Source: Eubacterium ruminantium (GTDB lineage Bacteria; Bacillota; Clostridia; Lachnospirales; Lachnospiraceae). From it: DNA of 64,000 nucleotides. Numbering within the stretch: position 1 is the stretch's first letter; every line of letters begins with the position of its first letter. Below the pieces are notes generated by a model that was given only the letters and a program-made list of their open reading frames with translations, was not told the origin of the DNA and did not search any database. Below are positions 36,377 to 46,080 of this stretch, piece by piece. Where the stretch lies: positions 62,001 to 126,000 of the forward strand of contig FNUU01000001.1 of the NCBI GenBank assembly GCA_900108205.1. The letters run 5' to 3'. The position numbers and the translations under genes are program-made.

Positions 36377-39300
36377 ATGATGAAAAAACTTAGAAGAAGC
36401 ATTGCATTTTGCCTTGCGGTCATGATGACCATCAGTCTGTGCCAGGTTAGAGCCTATGCTGAAGATGTTACTGAGAATGAGTATGGCATTGAATCTATCA
36501 GCGTTGGAGATGTCAGAGTTTTTTGTGACGATACCGATGATGATGGATATTATGATATCAAACCGGAAGAATTCACTGTTATCATGGAGAATGGCGATAA
36601 AATAGAAGGACACTACTATGACGTGATCGATTCGCTGCGAGATAGATATCCCGGCGTTCAGATTGATGAAGGTGTTGAAATTCTCGATGATATCGAAACT
36701 GATGAACTTGATGTTGAACAAGGCTATCTGTGTAAGATTTGGATCAGATTTGACGACGAATATGAAATCGATGATAATTATACCTTTTATGTTATTTCAA
36801 ATCCTATTTTGGATCTTCAGATTGAACCGGTAAATATATTAGATTCTGCCGAAAAGGAAACCATAGAAACAGAAGATCCGGACATTCCTGATAATAAGAT
36901 TACTTATGAAAGATATAACTGCCATCCGAAAAAAGCTAAACTTATTACAGGAGATGGCGAATTTGAAGGAGACATCAATGGAATACTGGATGATTTTATT
37001 AATAAATATCCGGGTTTAAAAGTTCAAAGATACTGGTATGATTCTCAGTCTCCTGAGTTTAGTTATCAGGCAGGAGAATCATATGAAGCCTACTTTAGAT
37101 TTGGAGATTGTGCATATCCTTATACGGTAAACATTATCTCAAATCCGATTAAGGAAGTAATAATTGATGCAGGACAGAGATATCTTGGAGATAAGCAGGA
37201 CTGGCGTGACGGTTATGTAGATCCTGAAACAAAAGAATGGGTGGATGAAGGCTTCAACTGCTACAGGATATTTCCAGATCGTTTTATGGTAACATTTAGT
37301 GATGGTTCAACAGCAACGAATGATTTTGATGCTGTAAGAGAGAGATTGTATCATATTTGTGGTATGGACATGGATGTTTATGTTTATGATGAACAGACTC
37401 CGGGTTCGTGGGATGCAGTCGGAGAGTATACAGCACATTTTAAAATTGGTGATGCAGTATATGATTATTCTGTAAATATTGTTGAGAGTCCGGTTACATC
37501 ACTTTCTGTAAATGATACAGCAGTACTTGAAGGAGATACCAGAACCGATGGCCGGGATATATATGATGAACAGCTTGGACATGATGTTTATACAGAATAC
37601 CAGCGTTATGACACTATCTGGCCTACAAGTATTCAGGTGGTTGTAAACGGAAAGACCTTTGACAATAATGATGGAAGGCTTTTTGACAAACTGAAAGCCG
37701 AGCTTGGTCATGATCCTGAAATCCGTTCTGAAGACTCTCAGGGTCCCGGACAAGAGTGGACAGTCGGAAAAACATATGATTGTACATTTATTGTTGAAGG
37801 AAAGAGGGTTCCGTATAAGGTAACGGTAAAACCAAATCCGATCGAAGAAATCATCATTGATGATGTATCAAAATTTGCTGATGAAAAGGAAATGATCCAT
37901 GTTGATGGTATCGGTGACTTCGAAGGATATAACATATGGCATGAAGGCATTTCCATAAAGATCAACGGTACGGTATATACTGGTCAGGAGCATCCTGATA
38001 TCATGGGATATCTCAGGGATAATGTGCTTATGGCTGATTTTACATGGAGAATAGAGACAGATCAGACTCCTGATAATAAGTGGGATATTGGTTATCATCA
38101 GGCTACCATGAATATTGCAGGAATAAAAACAGTATTCGGCGTTGATATAGTTGATAATCCTATAGATAAAATCGAAGTGACCGGCAAGAGAGTTTTTGAA
38201 GGTACCATGAACAATAAGATCAGGGGCTATGAGGATCCTGAAACCGGCAACTGGGTAGACGACGAAGAATTCTATGGTTACGATACATGGCCTGGTTACA
38301 TAAAGGTTACTCTTAAGAATGGTACAGTACTTACAGACGAGGACGGACAGCTTTATGATAAGCTTAAAAATGCCTTTGGCAGGGATTTCAACTGGGGCTG
38401 CAATCCTAGTCAAAATCCGAAAAATCCATGGGGTATTGGAGAGCATGAGTGCATTTTCTTTATCGGAAACAGGTCAGTTACATATACAACGGAGGTTGTA
38501 CCTGTATTTATTTCAGATGTGACATTGAATGACATCTATCGTCTTGAGGGTGATACGGAAGAAAGAGATGGTTTCGACGACGAGGATGGACATCATGATA
38601 TTAATTGGATTGCATATAAGACCTGGCAGGATGATATAACAGTAGTGACAACTGATGGTAATACCTATACAGGCAATCCGGATGATGTTATCGATCGTTT
38701 ATGCAATGATTATAAATATAACAGAAACGAGTTATATTTTAGCTTCTTTGACACACAGACTCCTGATGGTCCGCTTTGGAGCGTTGGAGATCATGAAGTT
38801 AACTTTGAAATCTGTGGATTCAGTAAGACTTTTAAAGTTAAGATCTACGAGAATCCGATTATATCCATAACAGCTGAGGATTTCTCAAGACTTGAAGGAG
38901 ATACTCATACTGAAAGAAGATATATCGAAGAGTATCATCAGGATATGGAATTCCAGGCTTATGATGAGTGGCCGGATAATCTTACGGTTACTTTCGAGGA
39001 TGGAGAAGTTCTTAAAGACTACAGAGATGATGTGATCAGACAGCTTGAAGAAAGATTCGGTTTTTCTTTCGATATGTATTCTATAACAGATCAGGGACCA
39101 AATAATCTTTGGGGTGCAGGCCCACATGACAGTGTATTCCATTTGGCCGGATTTAATATACCTTATACAATAAATGTTGTTGAAAATCCTGTTGCCAAGA
39201 TTGAAGTAACCGACAGAAGAGATTTTGAAGGTGTTAAATATGTATACAGAAGAGATTACTATGATGCGGAGAAAGACGAATGGATCAATACACCATTTTA

Positions 39301-41656
39301 TGCTTATGATACATGGCCTGGTTCTTTAAAGGTAACATTTAAAGACGGAAGAGTCCTTGAAGACGGAATAGATGATGTATATGGAACTATCAGAGATATT
39401 GTCGGTGCTGATTTTTACTGGGGCAGTGATGATAATCAAAATCCTAATGACCCATGGACACTTGGAGAATATGCGTTAACCTTCAGGATTGGTCAGGTTT
39501 CAGCAGATTACAGTGTATTTGTTATTCCGACATTCATAGATTCTATAGAAGTGACTGATAAAACTGTATTCTTAGGTAATACGATTACAGATAACTTCTT
39601 TGATAAAGATGGTGAACACTATGATATTGAATGGTCACATTATGATTGCTGGCCTAGATACATAAGTGTAAAAACCAACGATGGCAAAACATATGCCGAT
39701 GAAAATGTTGACTATGTAATTGATCAGCTCTGTGAAGCATATGGATATACACGCGATGAATTATCATATGGATGCGACAACGGTGAACAGTCACCTTTTG
39801 AAGATGAATGGGTCAAAGGCAGCTATGAAGCAACATTCGGTATTGCCGGAGTAACTTCAATATATACTGTAAATGTTATAGATAATCCTATCAAATCTAT
39901 AGCAGCTGAGAGCTTTAAGGTTATGGAAGGTGATACATTCCCGGTTCAGGAATTTAATGATGCTGGTGTTTTGACAGATGGTGCTTTCTATGGAACAATG
40001 CCTTATTATGTAAAAGTTGTATTAAAGAATAATAAGGTATTCAAAGGTAATCCTTATGATGTCAGGGCTGAAATTGAGAATTATCTTGGATATGGTATTG
40101 ATGCATATGAAATAACTGATCAGAATATCAATAATCTCTGGAATCCGGGCACTCATGAGTGTCAGGTGGTATTTGGTGGACTCTATGCTGATTACAATAT
40201 TGATATTATTCCAAATACAGTAAAAACCATCACTGCAAAGAGTGTTTCAATGTATAATGAAGATAAAACTCTGGAAACAGAATACTGGGATGAGGAAATA
40301 CAGGATTTTGTCCAGGGAGAATACTATCGTTATAACTATGATATAACAATAACCGTAACAATGGTTGACGGTACAAAGTTCACCGGTGACTATGATACTG
40401 TACTTTCTGCTCTTGCAGAATATTTTGATATTAATAGAGATGCTATCGGCATCAATATCCAGGATGGTCAGAAGCCGGGAAATGAATGGGGCGCAGGTAC
40501 TCATAAGGTTACAATCGGATTCTACGGAGTATCAAGCCAGTTTAATGTTGTTGTCAAGAAACCTATTGGTCTTGAGATAACAAAACAGCCAGTAGATGCA
40601 TCTGTAATCAGAGGCAGCAAGGCTAAGTTTACAGTTACAGCTGCAGCTACAAATTCAGACATAGCTTATCAGTGGCAGTTCAGTTCTGATGGTGGCAAGA
40701 CATGGAAGAATAGCGGTGTTTCAGGTAATAATACAAATACCATATCGTTTACTGCTACAGACAAACTGGATGGAAGAATGTTCAGATGTGTTGTTACAGC
40801 AGGAAATAAATCTCTCTTTACTGATGAAGTAACACTTACAACAAAAGCTGTTATATCAACACAGCCAAAGAATTCGGCAGTTGGAGTAGGTACCACAACC
40901 TCATTCAGCATCAAGTCAAGATCGACAGTTGCTAAATACCAGTGGCAGATCAGTAAGGATGGCGGCAAAACATGGGCAAACAGCAAGCTGACAGGTTATG
41001 ATACAACTACACTTAGTGTTGAAGCAAAGGTTAATTATAACGGATACATGTTCAGATGCGTGGTTACAAACGGCACATGGGAGGAAATCTCAAATGCAGT
41101 GAAACTTACTGTTAAGCCTGTTGTTCTGGCTCAGCCGGAAGACGTTACAGAGGTTTACGGAAATGTTGCCAAGTTCTATTTCAAGGTTTCCGGTCCTGAT
41201 CTTAAGTATCAGTGGTATGTAAGAAAGGACTCTGACAGTAAATGGGCAAAGAGCAGTTCTGCAGGAAATGATACAGCTATCATAAGACTTACTGCAACTT
41301 CTACAACAAATGGCAGAGAGTTTATGTGTAAGGTAACAAGCGGTGATATCGTTATCCAGAGCAGCATTGTTAAACTTACAACCAAGACCTGCATAACCAC
41401 TCAGCCGGCTAACAAGTCCGTAAGCGTTGGCGGTACAGCTAAATTCACTGTAAAAGCCACCGGAACAGACCTCAGCTATCAGTGGCAGGTTTATGAGAAC
41501 GGTGCATGGACAGATGCAACTCTTACAGGAGCTAAAACAGCTACACTTACAGTAGCCAAAGCAAAGAAGACCATGAGTGGAACGAAATATCGCTGCAAGG
41601 TTACTAACAGAACAGTAACAGTCTGCACCAAGACCGTTACACTGACTGTTAAATAA
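36377..41656 (+). CDS. Giant secreted protein: twelve Big_3-like repeats plus four Ig-like domains
   Basis: 1759 aa. A signal peptide ends near residue 29 (VRAYA-ED). Residues 35-1395 form twelve domains of about 110-118 aa, each with a Y-D-x-W-P then I-x-V-T-x-x-x-G pattern, a D/N-Q-x-P...W..G.H segment and a closing NP(I/V), resembling bacterial Ig-like group 3 domains with an insertion. Repeats 3/6/9, 4/7/10 and 5/8/11 match each other best. Residues 1396-1759 are four Ig-like domains with QPxxxxVxxGxxAKF and YQWQ...GKTW...FRC motifs. There is no LPXTG, SLH or other known anchor. No catalytic domain was seen; adhesion or scaffold is the likely role. A paralogous C-terminus occurs in the protein at 48060. 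Confidence 0.9.
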   Translation: MMKKLRRSIAFCLAVMMTISLCQVRAYAEDVTENEYGIESISVGDVRVFCDDTDDDGYYDIKPEEFTVIMENGDKIEGHYYDVIDSLRDRYPGVQIDEGVEILDDIETDELDVEQGYLCKIWIRFDDEYEIDDNYTFYVISNPILDLQIEPVNILDSAEKETIETEDPDIPDNKITYERYNCHPKKAKLITGDGEFEGDINGILDDFINKYPGLKVQRYWYDSQSPEFSYQAGESYEAYFRFGDCAYPYTVNIISNPIKEVIIDAGQRYLGDKQDWRDGYVDPETKEWVDEGFNCYRIFPDRFMVTFSDGSTATNDFDAVRERLYHICGMDMDVYVYDEQTPGSWDAVGEYTAHFKIGDAVYDYSVNIVESPVTSLSVNDTAVLEGDTRTDGRDIYDEQLGHDVYTEYQRYDTIWPTSIQVVVNGKTFDNNDGRLFDKLKAELGHDPEIRSEDSQGPGQEWTVGKTYDCTFIVEGKRVPYKVTVKPNPIEEIIIDDVSKFADEKEMIHVDGIGDFEGYNIWHEGISIKINGTVYTGQEHPDIMGYLRDNVLMADFTWRIETDQTPDNKWDIGYHQATMNIAGIKTVFGVDIVDNPIDKIEVTGKRVFEGTMNNKIRGYEDPETGNWVDDEEFYGYDTWPGYIKVTLKNGTVLTDEDGQLYDKLKNAFGRDFNWGCNPSQNPKNPWGIGEHECIFFIGNRSVTYTTEVVPVFISDVTLNDIYRLEGDTEERDGFDDEDGHHDINWIAYKTWQDDITVVTTDGNTYTGNPDDVIDRLCNDYKYNRNELYFSFFDTQTPDGPLWSVGDHEVNFEICGFSKTFKVKIYENPIISITAEDFSRLEGDTHTERRYIEEYHQDMEFQAYDEWPDNLTVTFEDGEVLKDYRDDVIRQLEERFGFSFDMYSITDQGPNNLWGAGPHDSVFHLAGFNIPYTINVVENPVAKIEVTDRRDFEGVKYVYRRDYYDAEKDEWINTPFYAYDTWPGSLKVTFKDGRVLEDGIDDVYGTIRDIVGADFYWGSDDNQNPNDPWTLGEYALTFRIGQVSADYSVFVIPTFIDSIEVTDKTVFLGNTITDNFFDKDGEHYDIEWSHYDCWPRYISVKTNDGKTYADENVDYVIDQLCEAYGYTRDELSYGCDNGEQSPFEDEWVKGSYEATFGIAGVTSIYTVNVIDNPIKSIAAESFKVMEGDTFPVQEFNDAGVLTDGAFYGTMPYYVKVVLKNNKVFKGNPYDVRAEIENYLGYGIDAYEITDQNINNLWNPGTHECQVVFGGLYADYNIDIIPNTVKTITAKSVSMYNEDKTLETEYWDEEIQDFVQGEYYRYNYDITITVTMVDGTKFTGDYDTVLSALAEYFDINRDAIGINIQDGQKPGNEWGAGTHKVTIGFYGVSSQFNVVVKKPIGLEITKQPVDASVIRGSKAKFTVTAAATNSDIAYQWQFSSDGGKTWKNSGVSGNNTNTISFTATDKLDGRMFRCVVTAGNKSLFTDEVTLTTKAVISTQPKNSAVGVGTTTSFSIKSRSTVAKYQWQISKDGGKTWANSKLTGYDTTTLSVEAKVNYNGYMFRCVVTNGTWEEISNAVKLTVKPVVLAQPEDVTEVYGNVAKFYFKVSGPDLKYQWYVRKDSDSKWAKSSSAGNDTAIIRLTATSTTNGREFMCKVTSGDIVIQSSIVKLTTKTCITTQPANKSVSVGGTAKFTVKATGTDLSYQWQVYENGAWTDATLTGAKTATLTVAKAKKTMSGTKYRCKVTNRTVTVCTKTVTLTVK

Positions 41657-41673
41657 AGCCTAGGTAATAATTT

Positions 41674-41723
41674 AAGCCATATACCGGATTGCAAAAATGC
41701 ATGAGGGTATATGGCTTTTGTTT
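41674..41723 (+). terminator. Terminator after the 1759-aa protein gene
   Basis: AAGCCATATACC pairs with GGTATATGGCTT across about 20 bases, followed by TTGTTTT. Confidence 0.88.
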
Positions 41724-41763
41724 TATGTAATTAGAAATTGCGTGCCAATTACAGATTAACCAA

Positions 41764-41779
41764 TTGAAAACGTTAATTA
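41764..41779 (+). promoter_or_regulatory. Candidate catabolite response element (cre)
   Basis: TTGAAAACGTTAATTA matches WTGNAARCGNWWWCAW at 14 of 16 positions. It lies about 130 bases upstream of the predicted promoter of the carboxyltransferase operon. The region is AT-rich so a chance match is possible. Confidence 0.3.
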
Positions 41780-41907
41780 ATTGTTAGACAAAACAAGAAG
41801 CAACAGTGAACAAACAATAATACAGATGAATATTCAAAAAATAAATATACAAATGAATAATATTAATTTATCAATCGAAAATAGGTCGAAAATAATAAAA
41901 TATCTGG

Positions 41908-41936
41908 TTGAAAATTGAAATGAAAAGTTATACAAT
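41908..41936 (+). promoter_or_regulatory. Promoter of the decarboxylase/Na+-pump operon
   Basis: TTGAAA, 17 bases, TACAAT, giving a leader of about 105 bases before the first start codon. Confidence 0.62.
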
Positions 41937-42049
41937 ATACAAGGCGAAAATTGGTTTAGAAGTATTATTTTATAGAATGCTTCCGAGCCTGAGGAGAGAT
42001 GATAAATAAAAGATTTCTCCGACAATATATCAAAAATGGAGGACCGGAA

Positions 42050-43471
42050 ATGAGTAAACAAGGTTTATCAGCAAGTGAGCGTATTGCCTGCTTACTTGAT
42101 GATTCAAGTTTTGTTGAAGTTGGTGCTTATGTAGAAGCCAGAAGCACTGATTTTAACATCCAGAAATGTGACACACCAAAGGATGGCGTCATCACCGGCT
42201 ACGGACTTATCGGCGATAAGCTCGTATATGTATACAGTCAGGATGCAAGCGTTCTCGGTGGAGCTGTTGGTGAGATGCATGCCAAGAAGATAGCAAATAT
42301 CTATAATATGGCATTAAAGGTTGGCGCACCTGTTATCGGACTTATCGATTCAGCAGGTATCAGACTTCAGGAGGCTACAGATGCACTTAACGCTTTCAGC
42401 AGACTGTATCTTAAGCAGACAATGGCTTCCGGAGTGGTTCCTCAGATCACAGCTATATTTGGTAACTGTGGCGGCGGAGCAGCAATCATGCCTGCGCTTT
42501 CTGATTTTACATATATGACAAAGGATGGTTCAAAGCTTTTTGTGAACAGTCCAAATGCAATCGAAGGAAATTATGCTGAAAAGCTTAATACAGCAGGAGC
42601 AGCATATCTTTCAGAGAATACTTCACTTGTTGACAATGCATTTGATTCTGAAGAGGAAGTTCTTTCAGAGATCAGAAATCTTGTAAGCATACTTCCTGCA
42701 AATAATGCTGATACAGCAGTTGTTGACGCGGAAGATGACCTTAACAGAATTATTCCTAACCTTGATGGCTTTGCAGATGATGCAAGAGCAGTTATCCAGA
42801 ATATTGCAGATGATGCTCTTTTTGTAGAGATAAAGAAGGATTATGCTAAGGATATGGTTGTTGGATTCATCAGACTTGGCGGCGCAACAGTTGGTGTTGT
42901 AGGTAACCAGGTTAAGGACGGCGGAAAGTCTCTTACAACAGCCGGTGCTGAGAAGGCAGCAAGATTCGTCAGATTCTGCGATTCATTTAATATTCCGGTT
43001 CTTTCACTTACAAATGTTGAAGGATACGCTGCAACTCTTGCAGAGACAGGAACAATCGCTCCTGCAGCAGCAGCCCTTTCATATGCATTTGCAAATGCAA
43101 CAGTTCCTAAGGTAAATCTTATCATGGGCAATGCTTATGGTTCAGCTTATACAGTAATGAACAGCAAGGCTCTTGGTGCTGATATAGTTTATGCATGGCC
43201 AAATGCCAAGATCGGCATGATGGATGCTGAGATGGCAGTTAAGATCATGTATGCTGCAGAGCTTGATCAGGCAGCAGACAAGAAGGCATTTCTTGATGAA
43301 AAGAAGGCAGAATACAATGCGCTTCAGAGCAGCGCACTTTCAGCAGCAAAGCGCGGTTATGTTGATGACATAATTGAGCCGGATGCTACAAGAAAGAGAG
43401 TTATCGCAGCATTTCTTATGCTTGCTACAAAGGATGAGCAGAGACCATACAGAAAGCATGCAAGCTTCTAA
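42050..43471 (+). CDS. Acyl-CoA carboxyltransferase subunit (MmdA/12S type)
   Basis: Moves carboxyl between an acyl-CoA and biotin. 473 aa from ATG 42050, which has TGGAGG seven bases upstream; an in-frame ATG at 41999 has its GAGGAG only two bases away and would place the better site inside the gene. Two crotonase-like halves are visible: the first with GLIDSAGIRLQEATDAL and GNCGGGAAIMPALSDF, the second with GGATVGVVGNQVKDGG, LTNVEGYAAT and GNAYGSAYTVMNSK. This fold is shared by methylmalonyl-CoA decarboxylase alpha, glutaconyl-CoA decarboxylase and the transcarboxylase 12S subunit; the acyl-CoA is uncertain. First gene of a five-gene operon. Confidence 0.88.
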   Translation: MSKQGLSASERIACLLDDSSFVEVGAYVEARSTDFNIQKCDTPKDGVITGYGLIGDKLVYVYSQDASVLGGAVGEMHAKKIANIYNMALKVGAPVIGLIDSAGIRLQEATDALNAFSRLYLKQTMASGVVPQITAIFGNCGGGAAIMPALSDFTYMTKDGSKLFVNSPNAIEGNYAEKLNTAGAAYLSENTSLVDNAFDSEEEVLSEIRNLVSILPANNADTAVVDAEDDLNRIIPNLDGFADDARAVIQNIADDALFVEIKKDYAKDMVVGFIRLGGATVGVVGNQVKDGGKSLTTAGAEKAARFVRFCDSFNIPVLSLTNVEGYAATLAETGTIAPAAAALSYAFANATVPKVNLIMGNAYGSAYTVMNSKALGADIVYAWPNAKIGMMDAEMAVKIMYAAELDQAADKKAFLDEKKAEYNALQSSALSAAKRGYVDDIIEPDATRKRVIAAFLMLATKDEQRPYRKHASF

Positions 43472-43512
43472 ATGATCTCAAATTAACTCGCATAGAAAGG
43501 ATGAGTAATAAG

Positions 43513-44463
43513 ATGAAGAAAAAACTTTTACTCTTTTTAAGTGTAGTGATGCTCCTTTCGTTAGCCGGCTGTAAGGGATCGGATAGTGATAAACCTTTCG
43601 ACTATAGTGAAGCCACCATGGCATTTATGACTGTTGATCTTATCAATCAGTATAAGGATGTTACGGATGAGGCAGTCGATTACTATCTTTCGGAAGGTAC
43701 TGAGCTTGAGGCAAGTTTTGCCAAGGGATTCAGCCAGCTCCAGACAACTGATAAGGTTGGAGCCTTTAAGAGCATAGTAAATGGCGGTGATCCTGCTGAT
43801 GCTACATTTAAAAATGGTTCAAACGATGACGTTTTATGTACTATAACATGTAATTACGAAGAAAGAGATGTTGATGTTACTGTTTCTTATGTAAAGAATA
43901 AGGAATTCTATAAAGACAAAGCTGAAGCAAGAGCAATGCTTGAGGAAGCTATAAAGGTACAGTATCCTGATACTACTCTTGATGAGCTTGTAAAACAGGA
44001 AACAGGAATGAATTCAGCTGATGAGTATATTGAAAGCATGCTCATTCAGGAAGGAAAATATCCTTATACACCTGTACAGGCTGAGGTTTCAGCTGTATAC
44101 AGCAAGGGCGAACTTCTTAAGAAGGCCGGTGCAAATACAGCTATAGGAATGAGTACAGTATTCTGTGTACTAGTATTTATTTCATTTATCATTTCACTTC
44201 TTAAGTTTGTTCCGAGGATCTTTGATCCGGATAAGAAGAATAAGAAAACTGCTGAGGCTGAAAAGAAAGTCAGTGCTCCGGCACCGACTCCTGCACCTGT
44301 TGCTTCAACTGTTCAAGAGGAAGCAGCTGAAGAGCTTTCATCTGATGATGAACTTGTGGCAGTTATTACAGCTGCACTTTATGCAATGCTTTCAGAAGAG
44401 AAGAAACCAAATGCAATAAGCAAGGATAAGCTTGTTGTCAGATCTATCAGAAGAGTAAAATAA
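43513..44463 (+). CDS. OadG-like small subunit fused to a lipoprotein-type N-terminal domain
   Basis: 316 aa from ATG 43513 (AAAGG lies 12 bases upstream; ATG 43501 directly abuts that site). It has a lipoprotein signal with lipobox LAGC (Cys20), an extracellular region of unknown fold (about 25-195), one membrane helix (about 205-228), a Lys/Ala/Pro linker and a cytoplasmic tail (ELVAVITAALYAML...RSIRRVK) typical of OadG family subunits. OadG usually is under 120 aa with one helix, anchoring the decarboxylase to the membrane. The extra outer domain is unusual. The gene lies between the carboxyltransferase and the biotin carrier. Confidence 0.8.
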   Translation: MKKKLLLFLSVVMLLSLAGCKGSDSDKPFDYSEATMAFMTVDLINQYKDVTDEAVDYYLSEGTELEASFAKGFSQLQTTDKVGAFKSIVNGGDPADATFKNGSNDDVLCTITCNYEERDVDVTVSYVKNKEFYKDKAEARAMLEEAIKVQYPDTTLDELVKQETGMNSADEYIESMLIQEGKYPYTPVQAEVSAVYSKGELLKKAGANTAIGMSTVFCVLVFISFIISLLKFVPRIFDPDKKNKKTAEAEKKVSAPAPTPAPVASTVQEEAAEELSSDDELVAVITAALYAMLSEEKKPNAISKDKLVVRSIRRVK

Positions 44464-44481
44464 TCAGGAGGATTAGTTAAA

Positions 44482-44865
44482 ATGAAGAATTATAGAATAA
44501 CAGTAAATGGTACAACATATGATGTAGCTGTTGAAGAAGCAGATGGCTCTGCAGCAGCACCAGCAGCAGCACCTAAGGCAGCACCAAAGGCAGCTCCTAA
44601 GGCAGCAGCACCTGCATCTGCTCCGGCACCTGCAGCATCAGGAAGCGCAGGCAGCGTAGTAGTTGCAGCTCCAATGCCTGGTAAGATCCTTGGTGTTAAG
44701 ACAGAAAACGGCAAGTCAGTTAAGAAGGGCGAGGTTCTTCTTATACTTGAAGCTATGAAGATGGAGAACGAGATCGTTGCTCCTCAGGATGGTACAATAG
44801 CTTCTATAAATGTACAGGTTGGCTCCCAGGTTGAAGCTGGCGATACACTTGTAACTCTTAATTAA
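44482..44865 (+). CDS. Biotin carrier protein of the decarboxylase complex
   Basis: 127 aa. A short N-terminal segment (MKNYRITVNGTTYDVAVEE) leads to an Ala/Pro/Lys-rich swinging linker (about 22-58) and a biotinyl domain. The biotinylated Lys is in the EAMKMEN motif, flanked by PMPGKIL and GDTLVTL. Carriers of this type (GcdC, MmdC, transcarboxylase 1.3S) shuttle carboxybiotin between the carboxyltransferase and the membrane pump. The ribosome binding site is CAGGAGGA. Confidence 0.95.
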   Translation: MKNYRITVNGTTYDVAVEEADGSAAAPAAAPKAAPKAAPKAAAPASAPAPAASGSAGSVVVAAPMPGKILGVKTENGKSVKKGEVLLILEAMKMENEIVAPQDGTIASINVQVGSQVEAGDTLVTLN

Positions 44866-44914
44866 TTTTTGAGAAAGAAGTAATCGCAAACTTTAAACCA
44901 GAGAGGAGTAAAAA

Positions 44915-46036
44915 ATGCTTGATATATTACAAAATTTAGCAGAGCAGACCGGTTTTGCTACTCTTGGCTGGAAGAATTATATAATGATATGTATTGCATT
45001 TTTCTTTATGTATCTTGCCATTGCCAAGGGCTTTGAACCGCTTTTGCTTGTTCCTATCTCTTTCGGTATGTTTCTTGTAAATATGTTCCCAAGTATTATC
45101 GAAGAGGGCGGACTTTTACATTATTTCTATAAACTTGATGAGTGGAGTATTCTTCCTTCACTTATTTTCATGGGCGTAGGCGCCATGACCGATTTCGGTC
45201 CGCTGATCGCATATCCGCCAAGCTTTATTCTTGGTGCGGCAGCTCAGTTTGGTATTTACGGTGCTTACTTTATGGCTATCGCACTCGGCTTTACAGGTAA
45301 AGAGGCGGCAGCTATCTCAATCATTGGTGGTGCCGATGGTCCTACATCAATCTTCCTCGCAGGAAAGCTTGGTATGGGTAATACGCTTCTTGGACCTATC
45401 GCGGTAGCGGCATATTCATATATGTCACTTGTTCCGGTTATTCAGCCGCCGGTTATGAAGCTTCTTACAACAGAGAAGGAAAGACTTATCAAGATGCCTC
45501 AGCTCAGAAAGGTAACAAAGCTTGAGAAGATCCTTTTCCCTATCGTTGTTACACTTGTAGTAGTTATGATACTTCCTACAACAGCACCTCTTGTAGGTAT
45601 GCTGATGCTTGGTAATCTCTTCAGAGAGAGTGGAGTTGTTAAGCAGCTTACAGAAACTTCATCAAATGCACTTATGTATATCGTTGTTATCCTTCTTGGT
45701 ACATCAGTCGGAGCAACAACAAGTGCAGAAGCTTTCCTTAAGGCTACAACACTTAAGATCGTTGTACTTGGACTTGCAGCATTTATACTTGGTACCGCAA
45801 TGGGTGTCATATTCGGTAAGATAATGTGCAAAGTCACGCACGGCAAGGTTAATCCGCTCATCGGTTCTGCCGGAGTTTCCGCAGTTCCTATGGCTGCCCG
45901 TGTTTCACAGAAGGTTGCAGCAGAATATGATCCTACAAACTTCCTTCTTATGAATGCAATGGGACCTAACGTTGCCGGTGTTATCGGTACAGCAGTTGCT
46001 GCAGGTTCATTCCTGGCTATTTTCAACGTACACTAG
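44915..46036 (+). CDS. oadB: Na+-translocating decarboxylase beta subunit
   Basis: Integral membrane protein, 373 aa, with about nine hydrophobic segments. It decarboxylates carboxybiotin and exports sodium ions. Family hallmarks are the conserved SIIGGADGPTSIFL with the Asp used in Na+ transport, FGPLIAYPPSFILGAAAQFGI near it (shown in part), and the C-terminal LIGSAGVSAVPMAARV and NFLLMNAMGPNVAGVIG. Family members serve oxaloacetate, methylmalonyl-CoA and glutaconyl-CoA decarboxylases alike. Confidence 0.95.
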   Translation: MLDILQNLAEQTGFATLGWKNYIMICIAFFFMYLAIAKGFEPLLLVPISFGMFLVNMFPSIIEEGGLLHYFYKLDEWSILPSLIFMGVGAMTDFGPLIAYPPSFILGAAAQFGIYGAYFMAIALGFTGKEAAAISIIGGADGPTSIFLAGKLGMGNTLLGPIAVAAYSYMSLVPVIQPPVMKLLTTEKERLIKMPQLRKVTKLEKILFPIVVTLVVVMILPTTAPLVGMLMLGNLFRESGVVKQLTETSSNALMYIVVILLGTSVGATTSAEAFLKATTLKIVVLGLAAFILGTAMGVIFGKIMCKVTHGKVNPLIGSAGVSAVPMAARVSQKVAAEYDPTNFLLMNAMGPNVAGVIGTAVAAGSFLAIFNVH

Positions 46037-46080
46037 ACATTTAAACATATTAATTCAATTAGAAATGAAAGGATAAAAAA

